Positions 52,209 through 60,908 of a stretch of 64,000 nucleotides of DNA are shown in pieces. The position numbers and the translations under genes were made by a program. Each line of letters opens with the position of its first letter. Position 1 is the stretch's first letter. The notes beneath the pieces were generated by a model that saw only the letters and a program-made list of their open reading frames with translations, was not told where the DNA came from and did no database searches. This DNA comes from Nocardia pneumoniae NBRC 100136 (GTDB taxonomy: Bacteria; Actinomycetota; Actinomycetes; Mycobacteriales; Mycobacteriaceae): positions 31,794-95,793 of the forward strand of contig NZ_BAGF01000149.1 in assembly GCF_000308755.1 (NCBI RefSeq). Reading direction: 5' to 3'.

Positions 52209-54106
52209 CGGGACTCGTCTCCTTGCAGTGTCTCATCGGCGGCGTTCGCGGGTACGCTCCGTGGCCTCGCCAAGGGCCTGAGCTCGCGCCGCAGCACGCC
52301 ACCGAGGGTTTCGGCCTCATCGGTGAGCGCGGATCGGTGGGATTGCCAGAATTCGGCGAACCTTCCGCTCCGTGCCAGCAGTTCGGCGGGTTTGCCGCGC
52401 TCGACGATCGAGCCGTTCTCCAGCAGCACGACGGTGTCGGCGTCGGCGATCGTCTCCAGGCGATGGGCGATGACCAGAATCGTCCGGTCGCCCTCCAGCG
52501 TGGCCAGCGCCCGGCGCACCGCCTGTTCGGTGTGCGGGTCGGCGAAGGCGGTGGCCTCGTCGAGCACCAGAATCGGTGCGTCGGCGAGCAGCGCGCGTGC
52601 GAGGGAAATCCGTTGCGCCTCACCACCGGACAATTGGACGTCCGCACCGAGGACCGTGTCGTAGCCGCGCGGCAGCTCGAGGATCCGATCATGGATGTTC
52701 GCCAGCCGGGCGGCGCGAACCACGTCGTCCCGGTCGGCATGCGGGACCGCCAGCGCGATATTGTCCGCGACCGACGCGCGCAGCAGCCGTACGTCCTGGA
52801 AGACGAAGGAAACCATCCGATACAGCTCCCGGCTGCCGAGCTCGCGTAAATCGACGTCACCCATGCGGACCGAACCGTGGGTCGGGTCGAAGAACCGCGG
52901 CAAAAGCTGCACCAGCGTGGATTTTCCGCTTCCCGACGGACCGACGAGCGCCGTGACCGTCCCCGGCTCGAGCACCAGGTCGATCCCGCGCAGCACCTCG
53001 TGCTCGGCGTCGTAGCCGAATCGAACGTCACGCAGTTCCACCCGGTGTCCCTGCGGTGCCACCGGGCGCGCGGGTTCCGGAAGCGGCTGCACCGCGAGCA
53101 CGTCCCGGATCCGCCCGACCGCGCGCCGGGCGGCCTGCAGATCGTCGAAGCCGTGGCCCAGCGCCGCCACCGGAGCGGTCAAGCCCAGTCCCAGCAGCAG
53201 GAAGGGCAGCAGGTCGGCCGGGGCCAGAGAACCGTTCGTGATCAGAACCGCACCGCCGACCAGCACGATCAGCAGCACGAACGGCGGTGACAGCACCACC
53301 TGCATTCCCGCGGCGACTCCGGCGAGACCACGCACCATCCGGAGAAAGGAATCCGCGAAATCATCTGCCGCCTTGCGGAATCTTCGGTGGGCGCGCTCGC
53401 CTGAGCCGAACGCCTTGACCACCGAAATGCCCTGCACGAACTCGACGGCCGCGGTCGCGATCCGGCCCATCCCCGCGTCGAACTCCGTCTGCTCACGCAG
53501 CCGGGTCGAGGTCATCATCAGGGGGACCAGCGCCACTGCCAGCGCCACCGGTATGAGCGTGATCAGTGTGAGCCGCCAGTCGATGGTGAACAAGTAGATC
53601 AGCGACACCAGCGGCACCACGAATGCGGCGACCAGGTCGCCGGGGGTGTGGGCGATGAACGGGTGCACGGCGCTCACGTCCTTGCCCACGATCTTCGCCA
53701 GCTCGCCGGTGCCGCGCCGGGAGAACCAGCCGATCGGCACATGCCCCAGCCGCGCGGCCAGTTGTCTGCGAAACGACAGTTGCACCTGGCTGTCGAGCAG
53801 ATGCCCGATTCCGGACGACGCGGCCGTGAACAGCAGTCGGGCGAACAAGCCGACCGCACCCGCGATCACGACGACCCGGACATGACCGTGATCGATCGGG
53901 CCGGGCGACAACAGTGTTCGACCCAATTCGACGACCGCGAGCAACGGCGCCAGACCAGCGACAGCGCCGATGATCTGCAGGACGACCACGGCGGCGAAAC
54001 CGCCGAGATGGGGGCGCAGCAACGTCGCTACGCTCTGTTGCGCCGGGGAATCGACTGCTGCTGGTGTGGATTGCTCCCTCGCCTCGGCGAGGTCGATGGT
54101 GGTCAT
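52205..54106 (-). CDS. ABC exporter-fold half transporter (IrtA/YbtP-like)
   Basis: 633 aa. N-terminal cytoplasmic tail of about 35 residues, six membrane helices (to about 320), ATPase with Walker A VGPSGSGKSTLVQLLPRFFD (about 398-417), signature LSGGEAQRISLARALL (about 505-520) and Walker B ILVLDEATAFADP. The DEATAFADP wording is typical of siderophore importers of the IrtA/YbtP type rather than drug exporters. No siderophore-reductase domain is present. ATG 54106 overlaps the stop of the esterase gene (ATGA). Confidence 0.87.
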   Translation of the reverse strand: MTTIDLAEAREQSTPAAVDSPAQQSVATLLRPHLGGFAAVVVLQIIGAVAGLAPLLAVVELGRTLLSPGPIDHGHVRVVVIAGAVGLFARLLFTAASSGIGHLLDSQVQLSFRRQLAARLGHVPIGWFSRRGTGELAKIVGKDVSAVHPFIAHTPGDLVAAFVVPLVSLIYLFTIDWRLTLITLIPVALAVALVPLMMTSTRLREQTEFDAGMGRIATAAVEFVQGISVVKAFGSGERAHRRFRKAADDFADSFLRMVRGLAGVAAGMQVVLSPPFVLLIVLVGGAVLITNGSLAPADLLPFLLLGLGLTAPVAALGHGFDDLQAARRAVGRIRDVLAVQPLPEPARPVAPQGHRVELRDVRFGYDAEHEVLRGIDLVLEPGTVTALVGPSGSGKSTLVQLLPRFFDPTHGSVRMGDVDLRELGSRELYRMVSFVFQDVRLLRASVADNIALAVPHADRDDVVRAARLANIHDRILELPRGYDTVLGADVQLSGGEAQRISLARALLADAPILVLDEATAFADPHTEQAVRRALATLEGDRTILVIAHRLETIADADTVVLLENGSIVERGKPAELLARSGRFAEFWQSHRSALTDEAETLGGVLRRELRPLARPRSVPANAADETLQGDESR

Positions 54107-55014
54107 CGTTCGGCCCCGGCCAGGGCGCGACGCAGTACTGCGGCGAGTTCGGCGTTCTGCCGCTGGGACACCTCGGCGGACAGAATTGCCTGCGATCCGT
54201 GAAATGTGCCGGGCCACTGATGCAGCTCGACCGGCACTCCCGCCCGCAGCAGGCGCAGTGCGTAGTCGATGTCTTCGTCGCGGTTCGGACAGAACTCCGC
54301 GGTGGCGATGTAGGCGGGTGGCAGGCCGGACAGATCGGTGGCCCGCGCGGGGGCGGCGTACGGCGTTGCGGGTGTGGAGTCCAGGTAGTGCCCCCACATT
54401 TGGGCGACCTTGCCGCGAGTCAGGAAGGGCGTATCGGTGAAATCCCGTGCCGACCATGTCTGTTGCCGGTCATCGAGGACGGCTTGGTTGAGCAACTGGA
54501 ACCGGATCGGCGGCCCCTGCTGGTCTCGCGCCCGCAACGCCACCGCGGCCGCGATCCCCGCACCGGCGCTGTGGCCTCCGATCGCGATCCGCGCCGGGTC
54601 GATGCCGAGCTCGGTCGCGTGCTCGGCCGTCCAGGTCAGCACCGTGTAGACGTCATCATGGGCGGCGGGGAATCGGTGCTCGGGCGCCAAGCGGTAGTCC
54701 ACCGAGATCACTGTCGCGCCGGAGGCGTTGGCGAGCAGCGCGGCCCACGGATGTTCGGTGTCCAGGTCACCCATGACGAACCCGCCGCCGTGCAGCCACA
54801 GGATGGCGCCCTGCGCTCCCTGCGGGCGGTAGATTCGCACGGGCACCTCGGAATCGCCCGGGACCGTGCGATTTTCGATCTCCAGGTTCGCGGTGTCCGG
54901 TACCGGTACCGCGGCGGCCAGCTCGGCGAGGTTCTCCCGGGCAGTGATCGGATCGGACAGATCGGCCGGGGGGAACAGCGGGACATATGCTTCGAGGTCG
55001 GGATCCAAGATCAT
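54103..55014 (-). CDS. HSL-type alpha/beta hydrolase, atypical catalytic acid
   Basis: 303 aa of the hormone-sensitive lipase group: HGGG at 75-78 (oxyanion hole), Ser149 in GGHSAGAG, His272 in FHGS. At the place of the catalytic Asp (usual DPLRDE) the protein reads FCPNRDEDIDYA with Cys242; Asp246 or Asp248 might substitute. It is the first gene of a three-gene operon with two importer-like ABC proteins and could cleave an imported ester, e.g. a siderophore, though the altered triad makes activity uncertain. Its 112-base upstream region is shared with the DUF6220 gene at 57318. Confidence 0.83.
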   Translation of the reverse strand: MILDPDLEAYVPLFPPADLSDPITARENLAELAAAVPVPDTANLEIENRTVPGDSEVPVRIYRPQGAQGAILWLHGGGFVMGDLDTEHPWAALLANASGATVISVDYRLAPEHRFPAAHDDVYTVLTWTAEHATELGIDPARIAIGGHSAGAGIAAAVALRARDQQGPPIRFQLLNQAVLDDRQQTWSARDFTDTPFLTRGKVAQMWGHYLDSTPATPYAAPARATDLSGLPPAYIATAEFCPNRDEDIDYALRLLRAGVPVELHQWPGTFHGSQAILSAEVSQRQNAELAAVLRRALAGAER

Positions 55015-55126
55015 GCCGTCGATGGTCGCGCCCGCCAGGCGTGCTCCGCTTCCGGCGACGGGAGTCGCTGTCTACGTGAATTCGCGTACGACGATCGCGA
55101 TCGGCTGCGTCGGTCGTCGTAGCCGG
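55015..55126 (-). promoter_or_regulatory. 112-bp promoter region, copy 1 (esterase/ABC operon)
   Basis: Read on the minus strand this block matches 57206-57317 on the plus strand without gaps, about 84% by eye, and both end exactly at an ATG. It contains TACGCG-AATT-CACGTA (imperfect 6-4-6 repeat) where the other copy has the perfect version. A shared promoter/operator for the two operons that flank the two-component system. Confidence 0.7.
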
Positions 55127-55258
55127 TCAGTCGTTCGACAGCCGCACCGAGGGTCACGTCGCCGCCGTACTTCTGCGCCAATCGCCGTGAGTTGCATGCA
55201 CTCAGCGCATCGTGCTCATCGTCGTCGGTTCCGCCAGGGACGAACGAATCGATCGTCG
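55127..55258. other. Gap after the response regulator gene
   Basis: 132 bases between the end of the response regulator gene and the esterase promoter region; no gene or clear hairpin seen. Confidence 0.3.
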
Positions 55259-55936
55259 CTACGACGTGAAATCACTCAGCCCGGTCTGGTAGGCGATCAC
55301 GACCAGCTGCGCGCGGTCGCGTGCACCCAATTTCACCATCGCGCGGCTGACATGCGTGCGCGCGGTCGCCGGACTGAGAAACAGCGCGGCGCCGATTTCG
55401 TCATTGCTCATGCCCTGCCCGACCAGTGCCAGCACTTCGCGTTCCCGGTCGGTCAGCACCGCGAGCCGGTCCTCGGCGGACTTGGCCGCCCTGCGCTGCG
55501 CGGTGAACTGGCTGATGAGGCGGCGGGTGATCCGGGGCGCGAGCAGCGCGTCGCCTGCGGCGATCACCCGGATGGCGTGCAGGAGTTCGGCTGGGCCCGC
55601 GTCCTTGAGCAGGAACCCACTCGCGCCCGCTTGCAAGGCGTCGAAGACGTTCTCGTCGGTGTCGTAGGTGGTGAGGATGAGCACCTTGACCCGCTCCATC
55701 CCGTTGGCCTCGGCGATCTGCGCGGTGGCGCGTATCCCGTCCAGCCGCGGCATGCGGATGTCCATGAGGACGACGTCGGGGCGGGTGGCTCGGGCCATCT
55801 CCACAGCTTCCGCGCCGGTGGTGGCTTCACCGACCACCGTGATGTCGTCTTCCAGGTCGAGCAGGACTTTGAAGCCGGAACGGACCAGACGTTCGTCGTC
55901 GGCGAGCAGTACTTTGATCGGTGGTGTGGCGTTCAC
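55259..55936 (-). CDS. NarL/FixJ response regulator
   Basis: 225 aa. Receiver domain with acidic pocket DDER (13-16), phospho-acceptor Asp59 in VVLMDIRMPRLDG and a conserved Lys in FLLKDAGP; LuxR-type HTH at about 155-220 (LTDREREVLALVGQGMSNDE, then LSPATARTHVSRAMVKLGA). Activates transcription on phosphorylation. GTG 55936 overlaps the kinase stop (GTGA). Candidate controller of the twin promoter regions 55015-55126 and 57206-57317 on either side. Confidence 0.9.
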   Translation of the reverse strand: MNATPPIKVLLADDERLVRSGFKVLLDLEDDITVVGEATTGAEAVEMARATRPDVVLMDIRMPRLDGIRATAQIAEANGMERVKVLILTTYDTDENVFDALQAGASGFLLKDAGPAELLHAIRVIAAGDALLAPRITRRLISQFTAQRRAAKSAEDRLAVLTDREREVLALVGQGMSNDEIGAALFLSPATARTHVSRAMVKLGARDRAQLVVIAYQTGLSDFTS

Positions 55937-57171
55937 AAGCGCGATCCGACCGGGGTCAAGGGCAGGCGGGCGGTGACCTCGAACCCGCCATCGGGACGCG
56001 GCGTCGCGTCCAGTTCACCGCCGAGCAGCTGGCAGCGTTCGCGCATTCCGACGATCCCGCGGCCGGTCGTGGGAGAGCTGCCGGCGCGGGCCGGGACGTG
56101 CCCGGGATCGCGACGACCTTCGTCGACCACCCGTATCCGCAAGGCGTCGATGCCGGGTTCGAGCGCCACCGTCACCCGGGTCGGGCCCACGTGGCGGATC
56201 ACGTTGGTGATCGATTCCTGCACGATGCGGTACGCGGCGCTGCCTACCGCGCTCGGTAGCGGCGTCACCGGCGCGGACTGCTCGAAAGCGATGTCGAGCC
56301 CGGCATCGCGGGCCTTGCCGACGAGTTCGTCGATCTGGCCGAGACCGGGGTAGGGCTCGCGCTCGTCGCCATCACGCAGAACACCGAGGATGGCACGCAT
56401 CTCGCGCAGTGCCCGCGAGCTGGTCTGCTCGATGGTGCGCAACGCTTCCCGAGCCTGCTCCGGTCGCTTGTCGAGCACATGCGCGGTGACACCGGACTGC
56501 ACGTTGATGATGGCGATCGCGTGGGCGACGGTGTCGTGGACCTCGCGGGCGATCCGCAGCCGTTCGGCGTCGACTCGCGCCCTGGCTTCCTCGTCGCGGG
56601 ACCGTTCGGCCAGTTCCGCGCGTTCTTGCGCGTCGGCGGCGATGACCCGGCGGGACCGGACGGACTCGCCGAGCGTCGTGCTGATCACCGACGCGCCGAT
56701 CCGGAAGAACACCCAGCCGATGGCCACCAGCGGTTCGACATCCGCTGCCGCGATCAGCCAGCCGACGGCGAGCACCGTGATGCCCGCACCGGCGATCATC
56801 AGCGATCGCCGCCCGTCGCCGTAGGCGGCGAGGGTGTACAGGGCGACGAAGAGCGCGAGATAGGAAGCCCGGTCGGGGAAATCGTGACCGAAATAGATCA
56901 GGCTGGCCACCGCCGTGACTCCGAACACCATGACCGGCCACCGGCGGCGCGCGGCGACGGCCACGCCACTCACGGTCAGCAGGGCATATCCGAGGCCCGA
57001 GACCGGCGTCGAGACCGGCTCGAGCGGCACCGGGATCGCGCCGCTCAGTACCTGAATCACGGTGACGAACAGCGCCAGGAGGATATCCGGCAGCCAGGCG
57101 GGCCGACGCGAGAACCAGGCAGACAGCCGCCGTGACGCCGCCCGTTGAACCATGCCGTGAGAGTACGGCAT
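55933..57171 (-). CDS. NarL-type sensor histidine kinase
   Basis: 412 aa. About five to six N-terminal membrane helices (27-160), HisKA_3 dimerisation domain with His212 in REVHDTVAHAIAI, then HATPase with IVQESITNVIRH (N box) and TTGRGIVGMRERCQLLGG (G box). No large extracellular domain, so it senses something in or at the membrane. Alternative start ATG 57153. First gene of the pair, reading away from the multicopper oxidase operon. Confidence 0.9.
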   Translation of the reverse strand: MPYSHGMVQRAASRRLSAWFSRRPAWLPDILLALFVTVIQVLSGAIPVPLEPVSTPVSGLGYALLTVSGVAVAARRRWPVMVFGVTAVASLIYFGHDFPDRASYLALFVALYTLAAYGDGRRSLMIAGAGITVLAVGWLIAAADVEPLVAIGWVFFRIGASVISTTLGESVRSRRVIAADAQERAELAERSRDEEARARVDAERLRIAREVHDTVAHAIAIINVQSGVTAHVLDKRPEQAREALRTIEQTSSRALREMRAILGVLRDGDEREPYPGLGQIDELVGKARDAGLDIAFEQSAPVTPLPSAVGSAAYRIVQESITNVIRHVGPTRVTVALEPGIDALRIRVVDEGRRDPGHVPARAGSSPTTGRGIVGMRERCQLLGGELDATPRPDGGFEVTARLPLTPVGSRL

Positions 57172-57205
57172 CCGCGGCTACCGGCGCTCCTGCCCGGGTG
57201 CGCGA

Positions 57206-57317
57206 TCGGCTACGACGACCGGCGCAGGCGCTCGCGATCGTCGTACGCGTATTCGCGTAGACGGCGACTCCCGCTGCCGGAAGCCGAGTATGCCCGGCCG
57301 CCGCGACGATTCACGGC
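57206..57317 (+). promoter_or_regulatory. 112-bp promoter region, copy 2 (DUF6220-MCO operon)
   Basis: Inverted copy of 55015-55126 relative to the chromosome, same orientation relative to its gene, ending at ATG 57318. Contains the perfect repeat TACGCG-TATT-CGCGTA at 57244-57259. Such duplication of a whole upstream region is best explained by shared regulation. Confidence 0.7.
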
Positions 57318-57734
57318 ATGAGAAAAGCCTTCACCGGTCTGGCGGCGTTGCTGCTGCTCGCCGTCCTCGCCCAGTTCTATCTGGCCGCCAGCGGCGCGTT
57401 CGACACCGCGCCCGTCGAGGAATCTTTTCAGCCGCATCGCACGCTCGGCTACGCGATACTCGTCTTCGCGGTCATGATCACGATCGCCGCCGCCGTCGCC
57501 CGGATGCCGGGTCGGCTCATCGGGCTGACCGGTCTGGTCGCCGGGTTGGTGATCGGTCAGTCGGTGATCCGGGAAGTCGCCACATCGTTCGGTGACGGGT
57601 CCGGCACCGGCCATTTCATCTTCGGCCTGCACGCGATCAACGGGCTGGTCATCGTCGGCGTGATCGGGATGATCGTGCGGCAATCGCGAAAGATCGCGTG
57701 GAAACCGGTCGGACCCGCGCGACCGGCGTCATGA
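57318..57734 (+). CDS. DUF6220 membrane protein
   Basis: 138 aa with four membrane helices (about 5-25, 42-62, 68-85, 102-122). Short histidine-bearing loops (FQPHRTLGYA, GTGHFIFGLHAING) recall small heme or copper membrane proteins; the family (DUF6220) has no proven function. It overlaps the multicopper oxidase gene by four bases (ATGA), so both products should work together at the membrane. Confidence 0.75.
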   Translation: MRKAFTGLAALLLLAVLAQFYLAASGAFDTAPVEESFQPHRTLGYAILVFAVMITIAAAVARMPGRLIGLTGLVAGLVIGQSVIREVATSFGDGSGTGHFIFGLHAINGLVIVGVIGMIVRQSRKIAWKPVGPARPAS

Positions 57735-59686
57735 CGACAGCCACCTGGATCACCGTGGACCATGCCCTCGCGTTGCTCAGCGTCGCCGCGTGGTTCGCCG
57801 CAGGCGTCACCATGGCCCTGCGACGCGCCGGGTCCGCCCTCGCTCTGCTGGCCGTGGCGCTGCTGGTGACGTCGACCAGGGCGGCGTCGGTGACGGTGCT
57901 GGCCGGTCGGGGCTGGTGGTTCGTCCACGAGAAGGTGCTACTCGGGTTGCCGATGCTCGCGGTGGCCGCGCTGGCCGCCACGGTGCTGGCGGGCCCCCGG
58001 CTGCTCGCGCACGTCACCGGTGACCGGCAGCCGGAAACCATCGAGACCGCTGGCGTTGTCGCGCTGCTCACCGCCGCTTACGCCGCATTGGCGGGTTTCC
58101 TGGTGACCTTCCTCGTCGGATACCCCCTGACCTTCGGCATCGCGCTGATCACGATCGCGCTGGTGCTCGGGGGCGCGCTGCTGACCGTGTCAGTACTCGC
58201 GACACCGAACCCGGTCGAGGAACCGCACGCCGATTCGGACGGGCCGGAGATTTCGCGCCGCCGCTTCCTCGGCGTTGCCGGTGGAGTGGTCGTGGTCGGC
58301 GCGGCCGGTACCGGCGTCGGCCTGTCGGTGCGGCCCACCCCGTCGGTGACCGATGGGGGTGGTCCGCTTCCAGCGACGCGCGCGGCGGTTTCGGTGACCG
58401 ACCTGCGGGGCGCCGACACACCGGCACCGGGCGGCGTCCGGCGCGAATACGCATTGGTCGCCCGGAAAGCCACCATGCGCGCGGAGTCCGGACGCGACAT
58501 CGACGCATGGACTTTCGACCGCACGGTGCCCGGCCCGCCGATCACGGCCACTCAGGGCGATCTGATCGAGGTCAGACTGGTCAACCACGACATCGGCGAC
58601 GGAGTGACCCTGCACTGGCACGGCTACGACGTGCCGTGCGGGGAGGACGGCGCGGCGGGCATCACCCAGGACGTGGTGGCGCCTGGCGGCGAGTTCGTCT
58701 ACCGGTTCCGCGCCGACCAAGTGGGAACCTACTGGTACCACACGCATTACGCGTCGCACATCGGCGTACGCCGGGGGCTGTTCGGTGCCCTCGTCGTGCG
58801 ACCTCGCGAGGAATTCGACACCGGGCAACTGGATCTCACGCTGCTCGCGCACACCTTCGACGGCACCGCCATGATCGCGGGCGGCGCCGAACACATCGCC
58901 CCGCCGGGCACTGCGGTACGGCTGCGGCTGATCAACACCGACTCTGATCCGCACCTGTTCGCGCTGGCGGGCACCTCGTTCCGGGTGGTGGCCGTCGACG
59001 GCCGCGACCTCACCCAGCCCGGCGAGGTCAGCCGGACCGCGCTGCGGCTGCCCGCGGGCGGGCGCTACGACCTCGTGTTCGTCATGCCGGGCACGTCCGT
59101 GGCACTCTCACTCGACGACCGCGCCGCCACGGTATGGTTGCGGCCTCGAGGCGGTGTCCCCGACGACCAGCCGTCCACGCAGGACACCGCGGCATGGCCC
59201 GAACTCGACCTGCTGAGGTACGGAGCCCCGGCCCCCGTCACATTGCGCACCGACGCCGCCGACCGGCACTTCACCCTCGTTCTCGACCGCGGGATGGCCG
59301 TGGTCGACGGATCACCGGCATACGCGCACACCGTCAACGGACGTGGACATCCATCGATCTCCGATCAGCTCGTCGCCGAAGGCGACATCGTCCGGTTCAC
59401 CGTGGTCAACCGGAGCCGCGAGACCCACCCCTGGCATCTGCACGGCCACCCGGTGCTGATCCTGTCCAGGGACGGGACGCCGTCGTCGGGCAGCCCACTG
59501 TGGGTCGACACCTTCGACGTTCGTCCAGGACAGGTATGGGAGGTCGCGTTCCGGGCCTCGAATCCGGGCATCTGGATGAACCACTGCCACAACCTGTCAC
59601 ACGCCGATCAGGGGATGATGCTGCAATTGCGCTACGACGGTGTCACCACACCCTTCGGCGGCAGGCATGCCAGCCACCACCGCTGA
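57731..59686 (+). CDS. Multicopper oxidase with N-terminal membrane domain
   Basis: 651 aa. About five membrane helices (10-165), then an internal twin-arginine-like segment SRRRFLGVAGGVVVVGAAG (about 172-190), then cupredoxin domains. Copper ligands: HWHG (about 295-298), WYHTHYASH (about 334-342), HPWHLHGHP (about 564-572) and NHCHNLSHADQGMM (about 617-630) with Met as axial ligand. So all four copper sites are there and it should oxidise metal ions or phenols with O2 outside the cell. The membrane domain fused ahead of a Tat-like motif is unusual. Coupled to DUF6220. Confidence 0.88.
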   Translation: MTTATWITVDHALALLSVAAWFAAGVTMALRRAGSALALLAVALLVTSTRAASVTVLAGRGWWFVHEKVLLGLPMLAVAALAATVLAGPRLLAHVTGDRQPETIETAGVVALLTAAYAALAGFLVTFLVGYPLTFGIALITIALVLGGALLTVSVLATPNPVEEPHADSDGPEISRRRFLGVAGGVVVVGAAGTGVGLSVRPTPSVTDGGGPLPATRAAVSVTDLRGADTPAPGGVRREYALVARKATMRAESGRDIDAWTFDRTVPGPPITATQGDLIEVRLVNHDIGDGVTLHWHGYDVPCGEDGAAGITQDVVAPGGEFVYRFRADQVGTYWYHTHYASHIGVRRGLFGALVVRPREEFDTGQLDLTLLAHTFDGTAMIAGGAEHIAPPGTAVRLRLINTDSDPHLFALAGTSFRVVAVDGRDLTQPGEVSRTALRLPAGGRYDLVFVMPGTSVALSLDDRAATVWLRPRGGVPDDQPSTQDTAAWPELDLLRYGAPAPVTLRTDAADRHFTLVLDRGMAVVDGSPAYAHTVNGRGHPSISDQLVAEGDIVRFTVVNRSRETHPWHLHGHPVLILSRDGTPSSGSPLWVDTFDVRPGQVWEVAFRASNPGIWMNHCHNLSHADQGMMLQLRYDGVTTPFGGRHASHHR

Positions 59687-59791
59687 CGATCGCGCAACGC
59701 GGCTCGCTGTCGATGACGCGAACCGTGCGGTGCTGTCTGCCGAAGGCGCGCAGCGGGTTTCGCCGCGACCGCGATGGTGTGATCGGCCGAC

Positions 59792-60730
59792 TCAGCGGCA
59801 CAGGATGGTCTCGCGCTGCATACGTGACAGCTTCTCGGGATTGCGCACGGCGTAGAGCCCGGTGATGAGGCCGTTGTCGATGCGCACCGCCACCACGGTG
59901 TCGATCTCGCCGTCTCGCCGGAGTACCAGCGCCGGATAGCCATTGACGTGTACCGGCTGCCGCACTGCCGCGGCGAGGTTGCCGAGCCCGGCGGCCAGCA
60001 CCCCGGCCACGCTGTCGGCTCCCACGATGGGCGTCAGCGTGGCCTGCGCGATGCCGCCGCCGTCACCCAGGAACACGACATCCGGCGCGAGGATGTCGAG
60101 CAGATTCTTCAGGTCGCCCGTCTCGATCGCTCGCTGGAACGCCTCGAGCGCGTCTCGGGTCTCGGCGGCGGAAACGATTCCGCGTGGTCGGCGTGCCGCG
60201 ACGTGCGCCCGCGCCCGGTATGCGAGCTGGCGCACCGCGGCGGGACTCTTGTCGACGGCTTCGGCGATCTCGCCGTATTCCAGGCCGAACACCTCGCGCA
60301 GCACGAACACCGCGCGTTCGATCGGAGCGAGCGTCTCCAGCACCAGCAGCATCGCCATCGAGACGCTGTCGGCCAGTTCGACGTCCTCGGCCACGTCAGG
60401 CGCGGTCAGCAGCGGCTCGGGCAGCCAAGGGCCGACGTAGGACTCCTTGCGGCGGCCGAGGGCGCGCAGGCGGTCGAGCGCCTGGCGGGTCGTGACCCGG
60501 ACCAGATAAGCGCGCTGATCCTGGACCGTCTCCAGGTCGACGCCCGTCCACCGCAGCCAGGTCTCCTGGAGGACGTCTTCGGCGTCGGCGGCCGAGCCGA
60601 GCAGTTCGTAGGCGACGGTGAACAGCAGATTGCGGTGGGCGACGAACGCCGCGGTAGCCGGGTCGGGGCGATTGCCGCGGCTGCTGCTCTCGCCGCGATC
60701 GCGGGGCGTGCTCTGCGATGTACCGGCCAT
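59792..60730 (-). CDS. sigJ: ECF41-type sigma factor
   Basis: 312 aa. Sigma region 2 (AFVAHRNLLFTVAYELLGSA, DAEDVLQETWLRW) and region 4 (PIERAVFVLREVFGLEYGEI, KSPAAVRQLAYRARAHV), followed by a SnoaL-like C-terminal domain with the ECF41 hallmarks DGGG (223-226) and NPEKL (297-301). In this group the C-terminal domain controls activity instead of an anti-sigma factor. Its divergent neighbour is a carboxymuconolactone decarboxylase, the classic ECF41 partner. GGAG before ATG 60730 fixes the start; ATG 60820 lies too far upstream. Confidence 0.88.
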   Translation of the reverse strand: MAGTSQSTPRDRGESSSRGNRPDPATAAFVAHRNLLFTVAYELLGSAADAEDVLQETWLRWTGVDLETVQDQRAYLVRVTTRQALDRLRALGRRKESYVGPWLPEPLLTAPDVAEDVELADSVSMAMLLVLETLAPIERAVFVLREVFGLEYGEIAEAVDKSPAAVRQLAYRARAHVAARRPRGIVSAAETRDALEAFQRAIETGDLKNLLDILAPDVVFLGDGGGIAQATLTPIVGADSVAGVLAAGLGNLAAAVRQPVHVNGYPALVLRRDGEIDTVVAVRIDNGLITGLYAVRNPEKLSRMQRETILCR

Positions 60731-60830
60731 GGGTGGCTCCTGTTCCCTCTCGAGTGGGTCACCCCACCAGACGCCGGGGCACGCCGTCGCATAACACCGA
60801 TGTGTTGTGGTGCGCGTCACGTCAGTGCGC

Positions 60831-60857
60831 TGTTACACGGCGCGGGGAGCCGACGTC
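60831..60857 (+). promoter_or_regulatory. ECF41-type promoter TGTTACA-N16-CGTC
   Basis: TGTTACA (60831-60837) and CGTC (60854-60857) with 16 bases between; the published ECF41 consensus is TGTCACA and CGTC. It points toward the CMD gene 51 bases downstream, so the adjacent sigma factor very likely transcribes it. Confidence 0.75.
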
Positions 60858-60908
60858 TCGTGGTCGTTCAGTGCGGCAGCACGCAACACCACGAGTGAGG
60901 ACCGAATC

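Noticed and set aside
55015..57317. Reading the 112-bp inverted copies as transposon ends
   Set aside because: Both copies end exactly at start codons of unrelated operons and the interior is an ordinary two-component system without transposase or target duplication, so duplicated promoters explain them better.
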